Positions 15,231 through 23,738 of a stretch of DNA of 57,706 nucleotides are shown here, piece by piece. Position 1 is the stretch's first letter. Each line of letters starts with the position of its first letter. The translations under genes and the position numbers were made by a program. Location of the stretch: contig JAIYCG010000046.1 of assembly GCA_027488115.1 (NCBI GenBank), positions 1 through 57,706 on the forward strand, given 5' to 3'. Source of the stretch: Comamonadaceae bacterium (GTDB taxonomy: Bacteria > Pseudomonadota > Gammaproteobacteria > Burkholderiales > Burkholderiaceae_C). The notes below the pieces were generated by a model that worked only from the letters and a program-made list of their open reading frames with translations, ran no database searches and was not told the DNA's origin.

Positions 15231-17939
15231 ATGGAAATAGACATTCGCACCCTCCTGGGCAAGCTCAATCCTGAATGCAAGCTTGCCATGAAGCAAGCGG
15301 CAGAGTTGTGCGGTCGTCAAACTCATTTTCATGTGGACATTGAGCATTTGTTGCTTCAGTTGGTCGAGGAGAGTTCGCCCGACATCGCGCTGATCTTGCC
15401 GCATTTTGGTGTGGATGCCAGCTTGGTGAATTCGCAGTTGCAGCAAAGCTTAGACCGATTCAAACGTGGCAATGGTCGCACCCCTGCTTTGTCACCCCAT
15501 TTCGCGCCTTGGTTTCAAGAGGCTTGGTTGCTCAGCTCCATGTTGTTGGGCGAGCAACAAGTTCGATCAGGAACTTTGCTCTTGGCTTTGTTGGAGGTTG
15601 ACAGCCTGCGAGGCCTGCTGATAGAGACCGCACCCGCTTTGCTTGAAATTCCGCGAAAAACACTTCGCGAGCAACTGCCCGACTTGCTGTCGCAGTCAGC
15701 AGAAGATGCAGGTGGCGCCACCCGCGCACAGGTGTCAAGTGGACAAGCTGATGTGGCCAATGGCACGGCCCCGCTCAAAATGCCTTCTTTGGGCAAGGGT
15801 GGCTCAACAACCCCATCGCTCGACCAGTTCACCACCGACATCACGGCTCAAGCGCGTGAAGGCAAGATGGACCCGATACGCGGACGCGACAATGAGATCC
15901 GTCAGATCATCGATGTCTTGTTGCGCAGACGCCAAAACAACCCCATCCTCACCGGAGAAGCGGGTGTAGGCAAGACGGCCGTGGTGGAAGGTTTTGCACA
16001 ACGTGTTGTGCGGGGAGAAGTGCCCCCAGCCTTGAAAGACGTCTCGGTTCGTTCATTGGATTTGGCATTGCTGCAGGCCGGTGCTGGTGTCAAGGGTGAG
16101 TTTGAAAACCGACTCAAGTCGGTGATTGCTGAAGTCAAGTCATCGTCAACACCCGTGATTTTGTTCATTGACGAGGCCCATCAACTCATCGGCGCAGGGG
16201 GGGCAGAAGGTCAAGGCGACGCTGCCAATTTGCTCAAGCCAGCACTTGCCCGCGGTGAGTTGCGCACCATAGCGGCCACCACGTGGGCTGAGTACAAAAA
16301 ATACGTCGAACGCGATCCCGCTTTGGCGCGGCGCTTTCAAGTGGTCAAGATTGACGAACCCGCGCCCGATGTGGCCATCGAAATGCTGCGCGGCATGGTG
16401 GCCAGTCTTGAAAAACACCACGGCATCGAGATCTTGGACGAAGCCGTGTGCGATGCCGTCAAGCTGTCGCAGCGCTACATCACGGGCAGGCAACTGCCCG
16501 ACAAAGCCATCAGCGTACTTGACACGGCCTGTGCCCGAGTGGCCGTTGGGCAAAGCGGCTTGCCTGAGGGCGTGGAGTCCTTGCAACGCGAACAAGGCAA
16601 CACGGAGAGTCGCTTGCGTGTGCTGCGTCACGAACAAGCCACGGGCATTGATCGCCTTGAAGCCATTTCAAAGGCCGAACACAGTTTGAAAGACATTCAA
16701 ACCCGACTGGTGGCTTTGCAAGACAAGTTGGCTCGAGAAAAAGAGGCAGTGGCTGAGATCGTGGCGCTGCGCCGTCGCATCGCCAATGGCACGGCCACAG
16801 TTTCAGACGGCGACGAGGAGCAAGATCCGCAACTCGTGACCATGCAGCTGCAGCGTTTGAAAAAAGGCCTAGAAGCCTTGCAAGATGACGATCCTTTGGT
16901 CTCAGTCTGCGTTGACTCTGGCACGGTAGCTTCTGTCATTTCTGATTGGACGGGCATTCCCGTGGGCAAGATGATGGCGGACGAGTTGCATACCGTCCTG
17001 CATCTACAAGACCGCATGGCCGAACGCCTGGTGGGGCAGCCCCAAGCCTTGGATGCCATTGCCCGCCGCGTGCGCACCTTCCGCGCTGACTTGGACGACC
17101 CCGGCAAGCCCGTGGGCGTCTTCATGTTGGTCGGGCCCAGTGGTGTGGGCAAGACAGAAACGGCCATTGCTTTGGCCGACCTGTTGTATGGCGGAGAGCG
17201 CAACATGGTCACCGTCAACATGTCCGAGTTTCAAGAAGCGCATTCCGTTTCAAGCCTCAAGGGAGCACCCCCCGGTTATGTGGGTTACGGCCGAGGTGGC
17301 GTGTTGACCGAAGCGGTCCGTCGACGACCCTACAGCGTGGTGCTCTTGGACGAAATGGAAAAAGCCCACCCCGATGTGCTTGAATTGTTTTTCCAAGTCT
17401 TTGACAAAGGTGTCATGGACGACGGGGAAGGGGTGCAGATCGATTTCAAAAACACCTTGATTTTGCTCACCTCCAATGCAGCCCAAGACATCATCACCGA
17501 TGCTTGCGCGCATGGCGTGAGGCCCTCTGCCGAAGAACTGGTCGAGCGTCTCAGGCCTGCGTTGCTCAAGCAATTCAGTCCTGCGTTTTTGGGTCGATTG
17601 GTTTTGGTGCCCTATTACCCCTTGGGAGATGAGCAGATCATGGGCATCGTCAAGCTCAAACTGGGCCGACTCGCAGATCGCATCAGTTTGAACCACGCTG
17701 CACATTTCACATTTGACGATGCTGTCGTTCGGACCATCACAGAGCGCTGTACAGAAGTGGACAGCGGTGCGCGCAATGTGGACTACATCCTCACACAGTC
17801 CGTGCTGCCCGAACTCTCCAGCCTGGTGCTCGAGCGCATGGCCTTGGACCAACCCTTTGCCGCCATCGCCATGTCGATCGATGCGCACGGACGATTTGCC
17901 TACCGTTTCAGCAACGAAAACCGAGTCGCCAACCCATGA
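15231..17939 (+). CDS. clpV: T6SS sheath disassembly ATPase ClpV (TssH)
   Basis: The 902-aa product is an AAA+ unfoldase that extracts TssC from contracted sheath and recycles it. An N-terminal Clp-N domain (residues 1-150) precedes two ATPase modules: Walker A GEAGVGKTAV (~240) with Walker B VILFIDEAHQLIG, and Walker A GPSGVGKTET (~635) with SVVLLDEMEKAHPD. A middle coiled-coil lies between them. Length and the GGAEGQGDAANLLKPAL pore-side segment fit ClpV rather than ClpB. Its stop overlaps the vgrG start (ATGA). Confidence 0.96.
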   Translation: MEIDIRTLLGKLNPECKLAMKQAAELCGRQTHFHVDIEHLLLQLVEESSPDIALILPHFGVDASLVNSQLQQSLDRFKRGNGRTPALSPHFAPWFQEAWLLSSMLLGEQQVRSGTLLLALLEVDSLRGLLIETAPALLEIPRKTLREQLPDLLSQSAEDAGGATRAQVSSGQADVANGTAPLKMPSLGKGGSTTPSLDQFTTDITAQAREGKMDPIRGRDNEIRQIIDVLLRRRQNNPILTGEAGVGKTAVVEGFAQRVVRGEVPPALKDVSVRSLDLALLQAGAGVKGEFENRLKSVIAEVKSSSTPVILFIDEAHQLIGAGGAEGQGDAANLLKPALARGELRTIAATTWAEYKKYVERDPALARRFQVVKIDEPAPDVAIEMLRGMVASLEKHHGIEILDEAVCDAVKLSQRYITGRQLPDKAISVLDTACARVAVGQSGLPEGVESLQREQGNTESRLRVLRHEQATGIDRLEAISKAEHSLKDIQTRLVALQDKLAREKEAVAEIVALRRRIANGTATVSDGDEEQDPQLVTMQLQRLKKGLEALQDDDPLVSVCVDSGTVASVISDWTGIPVGKMMADELHTVLHLQDRMAERLVGQPQALDAIARRVRTFRADLDDPGKPVGVFMLVGPSGVGKTETAIALADLLYGGERNMVTVNMSEFQEAHSVSSLKGAPPGYVGYGRGGVLTEAVRRRPYSVVLLDEMEKAHPDVLELFFQVFDKGVMDDGEGVQIDFKNTLILLTSNAAQDIITDACAHGVRPSAEELVERLRPALLKQFSPAFLGRLVLVPYYPLGDEQIMGIVKLKLGRLADRISLNHAAHFTFDDAVVRTITERCTEVDSGARNVDYILTQSVLPELSSLVLERMALDQPFAAIAMSIDAHGRFAYRFSNENRVANP

Positions 17940-19951
17940 CCGCCGGATTCGCTCAGCACAACACTTTTCTAAAGGTCACGACCCCTTTGGGGACGGACGA
18001 GTTGGTGCTTGACGCGATGGAAGCGACCGAGGGCATCTCTGAAATGTTCAAACTCATGTTGCACATGCGCAGTTTGAGCAGCGACTTGGATGCCGCCAAA
18101 ATGATTGGCAATGCCGTGACCGTCACCATGGAAATTCCAGACGGGCCGAAGCGCTACTTCAATGGCATTGCCACCCGCTTTATCCAAAGTGGTGGTGAAG
18201 ATGGGCTGGCGCATTACACCGCTGAAGTGGTGCCTAAATTGTGGCTGCTGACGCTCAGCAGTGACCGCGCCATCTATCAAGCCAAGTCCATCCCAGACAT
18301 CATCAAAGCCGTCTTGGGTGAATTTGCCATCACCTTTGAGGCCAAACTGACGGGCACTTATACGGCGCTCGATTATTGTGTGCAGCACGATGAAACGGCA
18401 TTCGCCTTCATTTCGCGTTTGATGGAAAGTGTGGGCATTTTCTATTTTTTCACGTTCAAGGACGGTGCGCACACCATGGTCTTGGCCGATGCATCCACAG
18501 CCCATGTGGCTTGTACAGACGCCGCCAAAGTACGCTTTTTCCCTGAGTCTGGCTCAGACCACATGATCGACACGATTGCGTCTTTCGAGTTGGAAAACCG
18601 CTTGGTGACGCAAAAGCACAGTCTGGGAGACTATGACCCCAGCAAGCCTAGTACCGCGTTGGCAGCCAACGCCAGTGGCACCTTGGGCAAGGGTGAGTTG
18701 TTGCAGTGGCCAGGCAAGCATGACACAGTGGCCGCAGGCAATGCCCTCGCCAAGTTGCGAGTTGAAGCCAGTCAATTGCAAGCGCAAGAGTTGCGTGGCA
18801 ACGGTTATGTTTACCCCTTTACGGCAGGCACCAAGTTCACATTGTCCGGTCATTTCCGGACCAGCTTGAACGCAGCCTATGTGTTGCGGCGCGTCCATCA
18901 TTTTGCGCGCAACGACATGTACCGAAACAGGTTCGAAGCATTTTTAGCCACGGTGCCGTTTCGCCCGCAGCGACTCACACCGCTACCTCGGGTTGCCGGA
19001 AGCCAAACAGCCTTGGTGGTTGGACCGGCCAACGAAGAGATTTGGACCGACAAAGACGGTCGTGTCAAAGTGCAGTTTTTCTGGGACCGTGTGGGCGTCA
19101 AAGACGAAAAAAGTTCTTGCTGGATCCGCGTGGCGCAAAGCGCTGCAGGCAAAGGCTTTGGCACCTTGTTCATGCCGCGCATTGGGCAGGAAGTGGTGAT
19201 CAGTTACATCGATGCTGACCCGGACCGCCCATTGATCACCGGCAGCGTTTACAACGGTGAAAACGCCACGCCCGTCACTTTGCCGACCAACCAGACACAA
19301 AGTGTCATCAAAACCCGATCCTCGCCCAAGGGCACGGCAGGTAACGAGATCCGTCTTGAAGATAAAAAAGACGCCGAAGAGTTTTACATGCATGCCCAAA
19401 AGGACATGAAAGTCGAGATTGAAAATGCGCTGACCACCACCTTGACGAAGGGCGCTGAGATTCACACCCTGACCGAAGGTGACCGAACCGTCGACGTGCA
19501 AAAAGGCAAAGAAATTCACAAGGTCAAAGGCACCCGCGCTTTGACCATCACGGGGGATGAAACCCACGACAACGAGGGCGACTTCAAACACACCGTGAAA
19601 GGTGACTTCACGCTCAAAGTCACAGGTGATTTTTTATTGGACGTCACGGGCGGCATTACCATCAAGTCAGCCAAAACAGTTTTGCTGGATGCGGGCACGA
19701 CAATGACCGCCAAAGCTGGCACCGCCTTGACCAACGAAGCAGGGACCGCCTTGACCAACAAAGCCGGCACCGCTTTGACCAATCAGGCGGGTACGGCCCT
19801 GACCAACAAAGCGTCAATGGGTTTGGTCAATGAAGCTGGCACAACCTTGGACAACAAGGGCGCCATGATCACGCACAAGGCTTCGGCCATGCAAACGGTT
19901 GATGGCGGCGGCATGCTGACCATCAAAGGCGGCTTGGTCAAGATCAACTGA
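17936..19951 (+). CDS. vgrG: T6SS spike protein VgrG (TssI) with repetitive C-terminal tip
   Basis: The 671-aa trimeric spike at the needle tip has gp27-like N-terminal domains (residues ~1-340), an OB-fold with DRPLITGSVYNGENATP (~420), then a gp5-like beta-helix of short repeats (GDETHDNEGDFKHTVKGDF). After residue ~590 lies a striking run of 8-residue units (AGTALTN plus K, Q or E). There is no obvious enzymatic effector domain, so toxicity would have to come from attached cargo. It is coupled to clpV by a 4-base overlap and followed by a MORN-repeat protein and a PAAR-like protein, a typical cargo neighbourhood. Confidence 0.95.
   Translation: MTAGFAQHNTFLKVTTPLGTDELVLDAMEATEGISEMFKLMLHMRSLSSDLDAAKMIGNAVTVTMEIPDGPKRYFNGIATRFIQSGGEDGLAHYTAEVVPKLWLLTLSSDRAIYQAKSIPDIIKAVLGEFAITFEAKLTGTYTALDYCVQHDETAFAFISRLMESVGIFYFFTFKDGAHTMVLADASTAHVACTDAAKVRFFPESGSDHMIDTIASFELENRLVTQKHSLGDYDPSKPSTALAANASGTLGKGELLQWPGKHDTVAAGNALAKLRVEASQLQAQELRGNGYVYPFTAGTKFTLSGHFRTSLNAAYVLRRVHHFARNDMYRNRFEAFLATVPFRPQRLTPLPRVAGSQTALVVGPANEEIWTDKDGRVKVQFFWDRVGVKDEKSSCWIRVAQSAAGKGFGTLFMPRIGQEVVISYIDADPDRPLITGSVYNGENATPVTLPTNQTQSVIKTRSSPKGTAGNEIRLEDKKDAEEFYMHAQKDMKVEIENALTTTLTKGAEIHTLTEGDRTVDVQKGKEIHKVKGTRALTITGDETHDNEGDFKHTVKGDFTLKVTGDFLLDVTGGITIKSAKTVLLDAGTTMTAKAGTALTNEAGTALTNKAGTALTNQAGTALTNKASMGLVNEAGTTLDNKGAMITHKASAMQTVDGGGMLTIKGGLVKIN
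19712..19859 (+). repeat. Octapeptide tandem repeats in the VgrG tip
   Basis: About six consecutive 24-base units encode variants of A-G-T-A-L-T-N-(K/Q/E). The first four are nearly identical and the last two decay (ASMGLVNE, AGTTLDNK). In a gp5-like beta-helix each octapeptide adds one strand of the trimeric needle, so the repeat number sets spike length. Confidence 0.75.
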
Positions 19952-19970
19952 GTTGCCAAAGCGAACAACC

Positions 19971-20717
19971 ATGCTGACCGCACCCAACACCCCCGCATCG
20001 TCCATCGGTCCATCGGATGGGATGACGCCACTGAAAAGTCTGGCCCCCGAGCGCCTCGAGGAACATGACGAAAACGGCTGCTTGATTAGTCGAACTTGGA
20101 TGCGACAGGGCGCACTGCATGGCCGCATGGACCGTTTTTGGCCCAATGGCACACCGCAGCTCAGTGCCAACTACGATGCCGGCCAATTGGATGGCTTGTT
20201 GTACCAATTTGATGAGCATGGCAAACCACTTCAAATTGCGGCCTATGTTCAAGGCCGCCAGCATGGCCTGACCCGTGTCTTTGTGCAGGGTCGTTGTGTT
20301 TCTGAACAAAACTTTGTGGACGGTGCAGCCCATGGCCCCGCGATGACGTACCACAGTGATGGCCAGCCCAGTGCCAAGATGCACTTTGTCAAAGGTCAAA
20401 TTGAAGGGCCAGCCCGCTTTTTTCACGAAGGTCGGGTGGTGCGCCAAGCGGTTTACCAAGCGGGTTTGCTCGAAGGCGAAGTGAGCGACTTCGACCGAGA
20501 TGGTGGACTGATTCAAGTGGCCACCTACCGCGCCAATGTGCTCGAAGGGCCTTTGCGGCGCTACTGGCCGGGTGGTGCATTGATGGAAGAAGTCGTCTAC
20601 AGACAAGGTATTCCAGTGGGACCGCCTCTACGCTACGACAGCAAAGGCCACCAACTGGACAACGCACAAGCGCAACCCGGCCTGCTGGCGCGCTTAGAAA
20701 AACTGGTGAGGGGCTAA
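19971..20717 (+). CDS. MORN-repeat (YwqK-type) protein next to VgrG
   Basis: The 248-aa product is built of tandem MORN-like repeats. Units such as GALHGRMDRFWPNGTPQLSANY, DGLLYQFDEHGKPLQIAAY and EGPLRRYWPGGALMEEVVY recur about every 22-24 residues. Bacterial proteins of this type are often annotated as YwqK-family antitoxin modules and occur beside VgrG genes, where an adaptor or immunity role is suspected. ATG 19971 is chosen; a TTG at 19953 in the same frame, two bases after the vgrG stop, is an alternative. It lacks a signal peptide, so is probably cytoplasmic. The next gene (DUF4280) has its Shine-Dalgarno inside this gene's 3' end. Confidence 0.75.
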   Translation: MLTAPNTPASSIGPSDGMTPLKSLAPERLEEHDENGCLISRTWMRQGALHGRMDRFWPNGTPQLSANYDAGQLDGLLYQFDEHGKPLQIAAYVQGRQHGLTRVFVQGRCVSEQNFVDGAAHGPAMTYHSDGQPSAKMHFVKGQIEGPARFFHEGRVVRQAVYQAGLLEGEVSDFDRDGGLIQVATYRANVLEGPLRRYWPGGALMEEVVYRQGIPVGPPLRYDSKGHQLDNAQAQPGLLARLEKLVRG

Positions 20718-20721
20718 GTCG

Positions 20722-21111
20722 ATGGGACAACAAGTCTGTACCGGAGCGATGACGCAATGCACATTTGGTGTCGCACCTGGCTCTCTGATGGTCATCCCCG
20801 TCAGCATGGTGATGGCCGGCGGCCCTCCCGCTGCCAACATCATGGACAACAAACCCATGGCCAACGTCATGCCCTTTGGCATGTGCCAATCGATGGCCAA
20901 CCCCATGGTCGCCGCTGCAACCGCAGCCGCACTGGGCGTGTTGGTTCCCATGCCTTGCATCCCCATGACCATGGCCCCTTGGGTGCCAGGCGCACCGACC
21001 GTGTTGCTCGGCAACATGCCTGCACTTAACAACAGCTCCAAGCTCATGTGCATGTGGGGCGGCGTCATCTCTATCAACCTTCCTGGGCAATTCACTGTCA
21101 TGGTGCCTTGA
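20722..21111 (+). CDS. PAAR-like DUF4280 protein (T6SS spike tip)
   Basis: This 129-aa protein has the DUF4280 signature order: QVCTGAMTQCTFGVAPG, ANIMDNKPMANVMPFGMCQSM near residue 40, PMPCIPMTMAPWVPG, and the C-terminal SSKLMCMWGGVISI. These proteins are PAAR-like, and Cys/Met/His-rich caps of this kind sharpen the VgrG tip and can carry effectors. Here it is a stand-alone cap without a toxin extension. A GAGGGG Shine-Dalgarno (20707-20713) serves ATG 20722. It lies between the MORN protein and a small membrane protein. Confidence 0.85.
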   Translation: MGQQVCTGAMTQCTFGVAPGSLMVIPVSMVMAGGPPAANIMDNKPMANVMPFGMCQSMANPMVAAATAAALGVLVPMPCIPMTMAPWVPGAPTVLLGNMPALNNSSKLMCMWGGVISINLPGQFTVMVP

Positions 21112-21149
21112 CCGCATTTTCAATTGATCAACTCATTACCACCTCTGCA

Positions 21150-21470
21150 ATGGACTACCGCTTCAACATGACCCCCCGCTTGATTGCCATCGCAGTCATC
21201 GGTTTTATTTCTCTGATGGCCCTTTTATTTGCCTTGGGCTTCCAGCTCGGACTGCAATGGGGTGCGGATGAAGCACGCCTGCAGAAAGCAGCGATCGCCC
21301 CGCATCCCTACAATGCAGCCGCGCCGATGACCGCAATGCCTGCAGTTCCTAGCGCACCAGCCATGCCTGCGGTACCTGCGATGCCTGCGGCCCCCACGCT
21401 CCCATCCGTCGGTGTTGCAGTTTCGCCACCCGTTGTCAATCCTACTGTCACGATTGGCAGATCCAATTGA
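21150..21470 (+). CDS. Small single-pass membrane protein with MPAxP-type repeats
   Basis: The 106-aa product has one transmembrane helix (IAIAVIGFISLMALLFALGFQ), then a short charged segment (GADEARLQKAA) and a Pro/Ala/Met-rich tail with repeated MPAVP/MPAAP units. The family is unknown. The start could be ATG 21150 or ATG 21168, with no strong Shine-Dalgarno for either. Its TGA overlaps the ATG of the solute-binding protein gene (TGATG at 21468-21472), so it is part of the same operon. With N-in topology the repeat tail would lie in the periplasm, possibly near the binding protein; that is inference. Confidence 0.6.
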   Translation: MDYRFNMTPRLIAIAVIGFISLMALLFALGFQLGLQWGADEARLQKAAIAPHPYNAAAPMTAMPAVPSAPAMPAVPAMPAAPTLPSVGVAVSPPVVNPTVTIGRSN

Positions 21471-22456
21471 TGTTTTCCAATTGTTTGATGGACCTGAAGA
21501 TGTTTTCTGAAATTCACTGCTCTTCTAGCCTAGATCCGCATCGCTGGCGCCTTCCAAGATGGGTGCTCTGGTTCAAGCTTTTGCTGCAAGTCCCTGTCTT
21601 AGCTTGGGTACTTTTGACAAGCTTCGGCAATGCAGCGGCGGCCACTGCCAACGCCAACAACCCGGCCAGTGCATCGAGTGCCTCCAGTGCCTCCAGTGCA
21701 ATGGCCAATGCCAGCCCTCTGGCGGTGGACATTGGCCGCATCAAACAGCGTGGTGAATTGGTTGTTGCCATGGTCGCCAATGACACGCCTCCCTTCTTTT
21801 ATGAGCGAAACGGCGAATTGGTTGGCTTAGAAGTGGATCTCGCCAAATCGATTGCAAAAGCACTCAACGTAGAAGTCCGTTTCAATCGAGATGCCAAAAG
21901 TTTCAACGAAGTGGTTGAGCTTGTCGCACAACGGCGAGCCGATCTGGGTATCAGCAAGCTGTCGCGGACATTGGCTCGCGCACAAATGGTTCATTTCTCC
22001 CAGCCGTATCTGACGCTCAACCATGCGTTGGTCATCAACCGGGTCGCGTTCGCTCGCCTAGCTTCTAACATGCGAGTCGAAGAAGTGATCCGCGACTACA
22101 GTGGCAGTTTGGGTGTCATCAAAGGCACTTCGTTTGTGGACTTTGCCAAGGTCAACTTCCCCAAGGCCAAGATCATGGAGTACCCCAACGGAAAAGAAAT
22201 TTACAAAGCTGTGAATTCGGGCGAGGTGATCGCGGCATACCGCGACGAATTCGAGATCAAGCGCTTGCTCAAGGAGACGCCTTCCTTGGCACTGACGCTG
22301 CGAACGGTCACCCTCAAAGACCTGGACGATGCCTTGGGAATTGCTGTGGGTGTGAACGATCTCACCTTGCTCGCCTTTGTCAACCAAGTCCTGTCTCAAC
22401 AGCGTGAAAAGTTAGACATTCAAAAAGTTTTGAACGCGCTGGAGAAAAATCCGTGA
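21470..22456 (+). CDS. Family 3 extracellular solute-binding protein inside the T6SS operon
   Basis: The 328-aa product has a long basic N-terminus, a hydrophobic helix (~28-50, VLWFKLLLQVPVLAWVLL) that could be a signal peptide or anchor, and an Ala/Ser linker. A complete family-3 binding domain follows: GELVVAMVANDTPPFFYERNG, GLEVDLAKSIAKALN, RRADLGISKLSRT and the hinge segment LGVIKGTSF. Such proteins bind polar amino acids or similar solutes in the periplasm. Normally they feed ABC importers, but here the next two genes encode DAACS-type secondary carriers. The gene is joined by overlaps on both sides (TGATG upstream, GTGA downstream), so co-expression with the T6SS is likely. The ligand is unknown. 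Confidence 0.85.
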   Translation: MFSNCLMDLKMFSEIHCSSSLDPHRWRLPRWVLWFKLLLQVPVLAWVLLTSFGNAAAATANANNPASASSASSASSAMANASPLAVDIGRIKQRGELVVAMVANDTPPFFYERNGELVGLEVDLAKSIAKALNVEVRFNRDAKSFNEVVELVAQRRADLGISKLSRTLARAQMVHFSQPYLTLNHALVINRVAFARLASNMRVEEVIRDYSGSLGVIKGTSFVDFAKVNFPKAKIMEYPNGKEIYKAVNSGEVIAAYRDEFEIKRLLKETPSLALTLRTVTLKDLDDALGIAVGVNDLTLLAFVNQVLSQQREKLDIQKVLNALEKNP

Positions 22457-23730
22457 ACGCACAAAAAATCCAACAATTCATCCTCAAGCCTTGGTTCATC
22501 TTGGTTTGTCTGGTGATTGGATTCACTTTGGGATGGGCGCTGCCCTCCCTGGGTTTGCAGTTGGCTGTGGTGGGCGATATTTATGTCGATTTGCTCAAAA
22601 TGATCGTCCTCCCTTTCATGGTCTCTGCCATTGTTTTCAGTCTTCAAAAACTTTTTCAAGAGGGTGGTGCAGGTTCCATTGTCGGGCGCGTCATCTTGGC
22701 CTTCGCGGGCTTTTCAGTCGTGGCTGCCATGGTTGGCATTCTGACGATGAGCGTGGCCCAACCCGGCGGCAAGCTTTCTGAAACCAGTTTGGCAACAATG
22801 GGCCAAATCATTGGGGATGATCTGTCTGGAACAGACACGGTCATGAATTTATATGGCCCCAATGCCGACAGTCAGAAAAGTCAAAGCTTGGAAGAGTTGG
22901 TCCAAAGTTTGATACCTTCGAATATTTTTGAAGCCTTGGCCAAGGGTGAAACACTCAAGGCCTTGGTTTTCTCACTGATGTTTGGCATGGCCTTGGGTCA
23001 TGTTCCTAACCGCATTGCCGGCGGCTTGTCGCATGCCTTGGAGACGGTTTACCAGACATGTCAAACCCTCACGCGGTGGCTGAACTACCCCTTGCCTGTG
23101 GTGTTGATCTGCACGAGCGCCTCTCAAATTGCCAAGTCAGGCATTGAGCCTGTCCAAGCCATGGCCAACTTTGTGCTGACCTTTGGCTTGGCCAGTTTAC
23201 TTTGCCTGACGCTGGCTGTGTTCATCATTTGGAAGCGCGGCAACGCCAGCCTGAGCGAGACCATGGACGCTTTGCGAGAGCCATTTGTCTTGGCCATTGC
23301 CACGCGCAGCAGTGTGACGTGCATGCCCGCCATGATTGAAGCGCTTGTTCACCGACTGAGCTTTGCCAAAGCCAAAGTTGAACTCTTGGTGCCTCTGAGT
23401 GTGTCCATGCTCAGGGTTGGGCCCATTTTGTATTACGCATGTGCCACCTTGTTCATTGCACAACTCTATGGACGCAGTTTGACGGCTTCTGAACTCGCTG
23501 TGCTGTTGGCCGCGTCTGTCCTAGCAGGCTTTGCGTCTGCGGGCATGACTGGATTGGTCACCCTGTCTCTGACCGGTGTGGCCTGCGGCTACTTGGGACT
23601 CCCTTTCGAGGCCGCACTCATCTTGTTCTTGGCCGTTGATCCCTTGTGCGACATCTTGCGCACCTTGGTGCTGGTCATCTGCAACACTGCTGCCGTCTCC
23701 ATGATTTGCCCTAGACCGCTGAAGATTTGA
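22453..23730 (+). CDS. Dicarboxylate/amino acid:cation symporter (DAACS) family protein, atypical TM7 motif
   Basis: The 425-aa inner-membrane carrier has the DAACS (GltP/DctA) architecture: YVDLLKMIVLPFMVSAIVFSL in the N-terminal half, the HP1 serine-rich hairpin (ATRSSVTCMPAMIEAL), a TM7-like segment, HP2 (AGFASAGMTGLVTL), and a TM8 segment keeping DPLCDILRTLVLVICNTAA. Canonical members carry NMDGT in TM7, where this protein has SMLRVGPILYY. Sodium and substrate binding is therefore probably altered. GTG 22453 overlaps the binding-protein stop. It is followed by a second, more divergent paralogue. Confidence 0.85.
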   Translation: MNAQKIQQFILKPWFILVCLVIGFTLGWALPSLGLQLAVVGDIYVDLLKMIVLPFMVSAIVFSLQKLFQEGGAGSIVGRVILAFAGFSVVAAMVGILTMSVAQPGGKLSETSLATMGQIIGDDLSGTDTVMNLYGPNADSQKSQSLEELVQSLIPSNIFEALAKGETLKALVFSLMFGMALGHVPNRIAGGLSHALETVYQTCQTLTRWLNYPLPVVLICTSASQIAKSGIEPVQAMANFVLTFGLASLLCLTLAVFIIWKRGNASLSETMDALREPFVLAIATRSSVTCMPAMIEALVHRLSFAKAKVELLVPLSVSMLRVGPILYYACATLFIAQLYGRSLTASELAVLLAASVLAGFASAGMTGLVTLSLTGVACGYLGLPFEAALILFLAVDPLCDILRTLVLVICNTAAVSMICPRPLKI

Positions 23731-23738
23731 CCTCAGCC

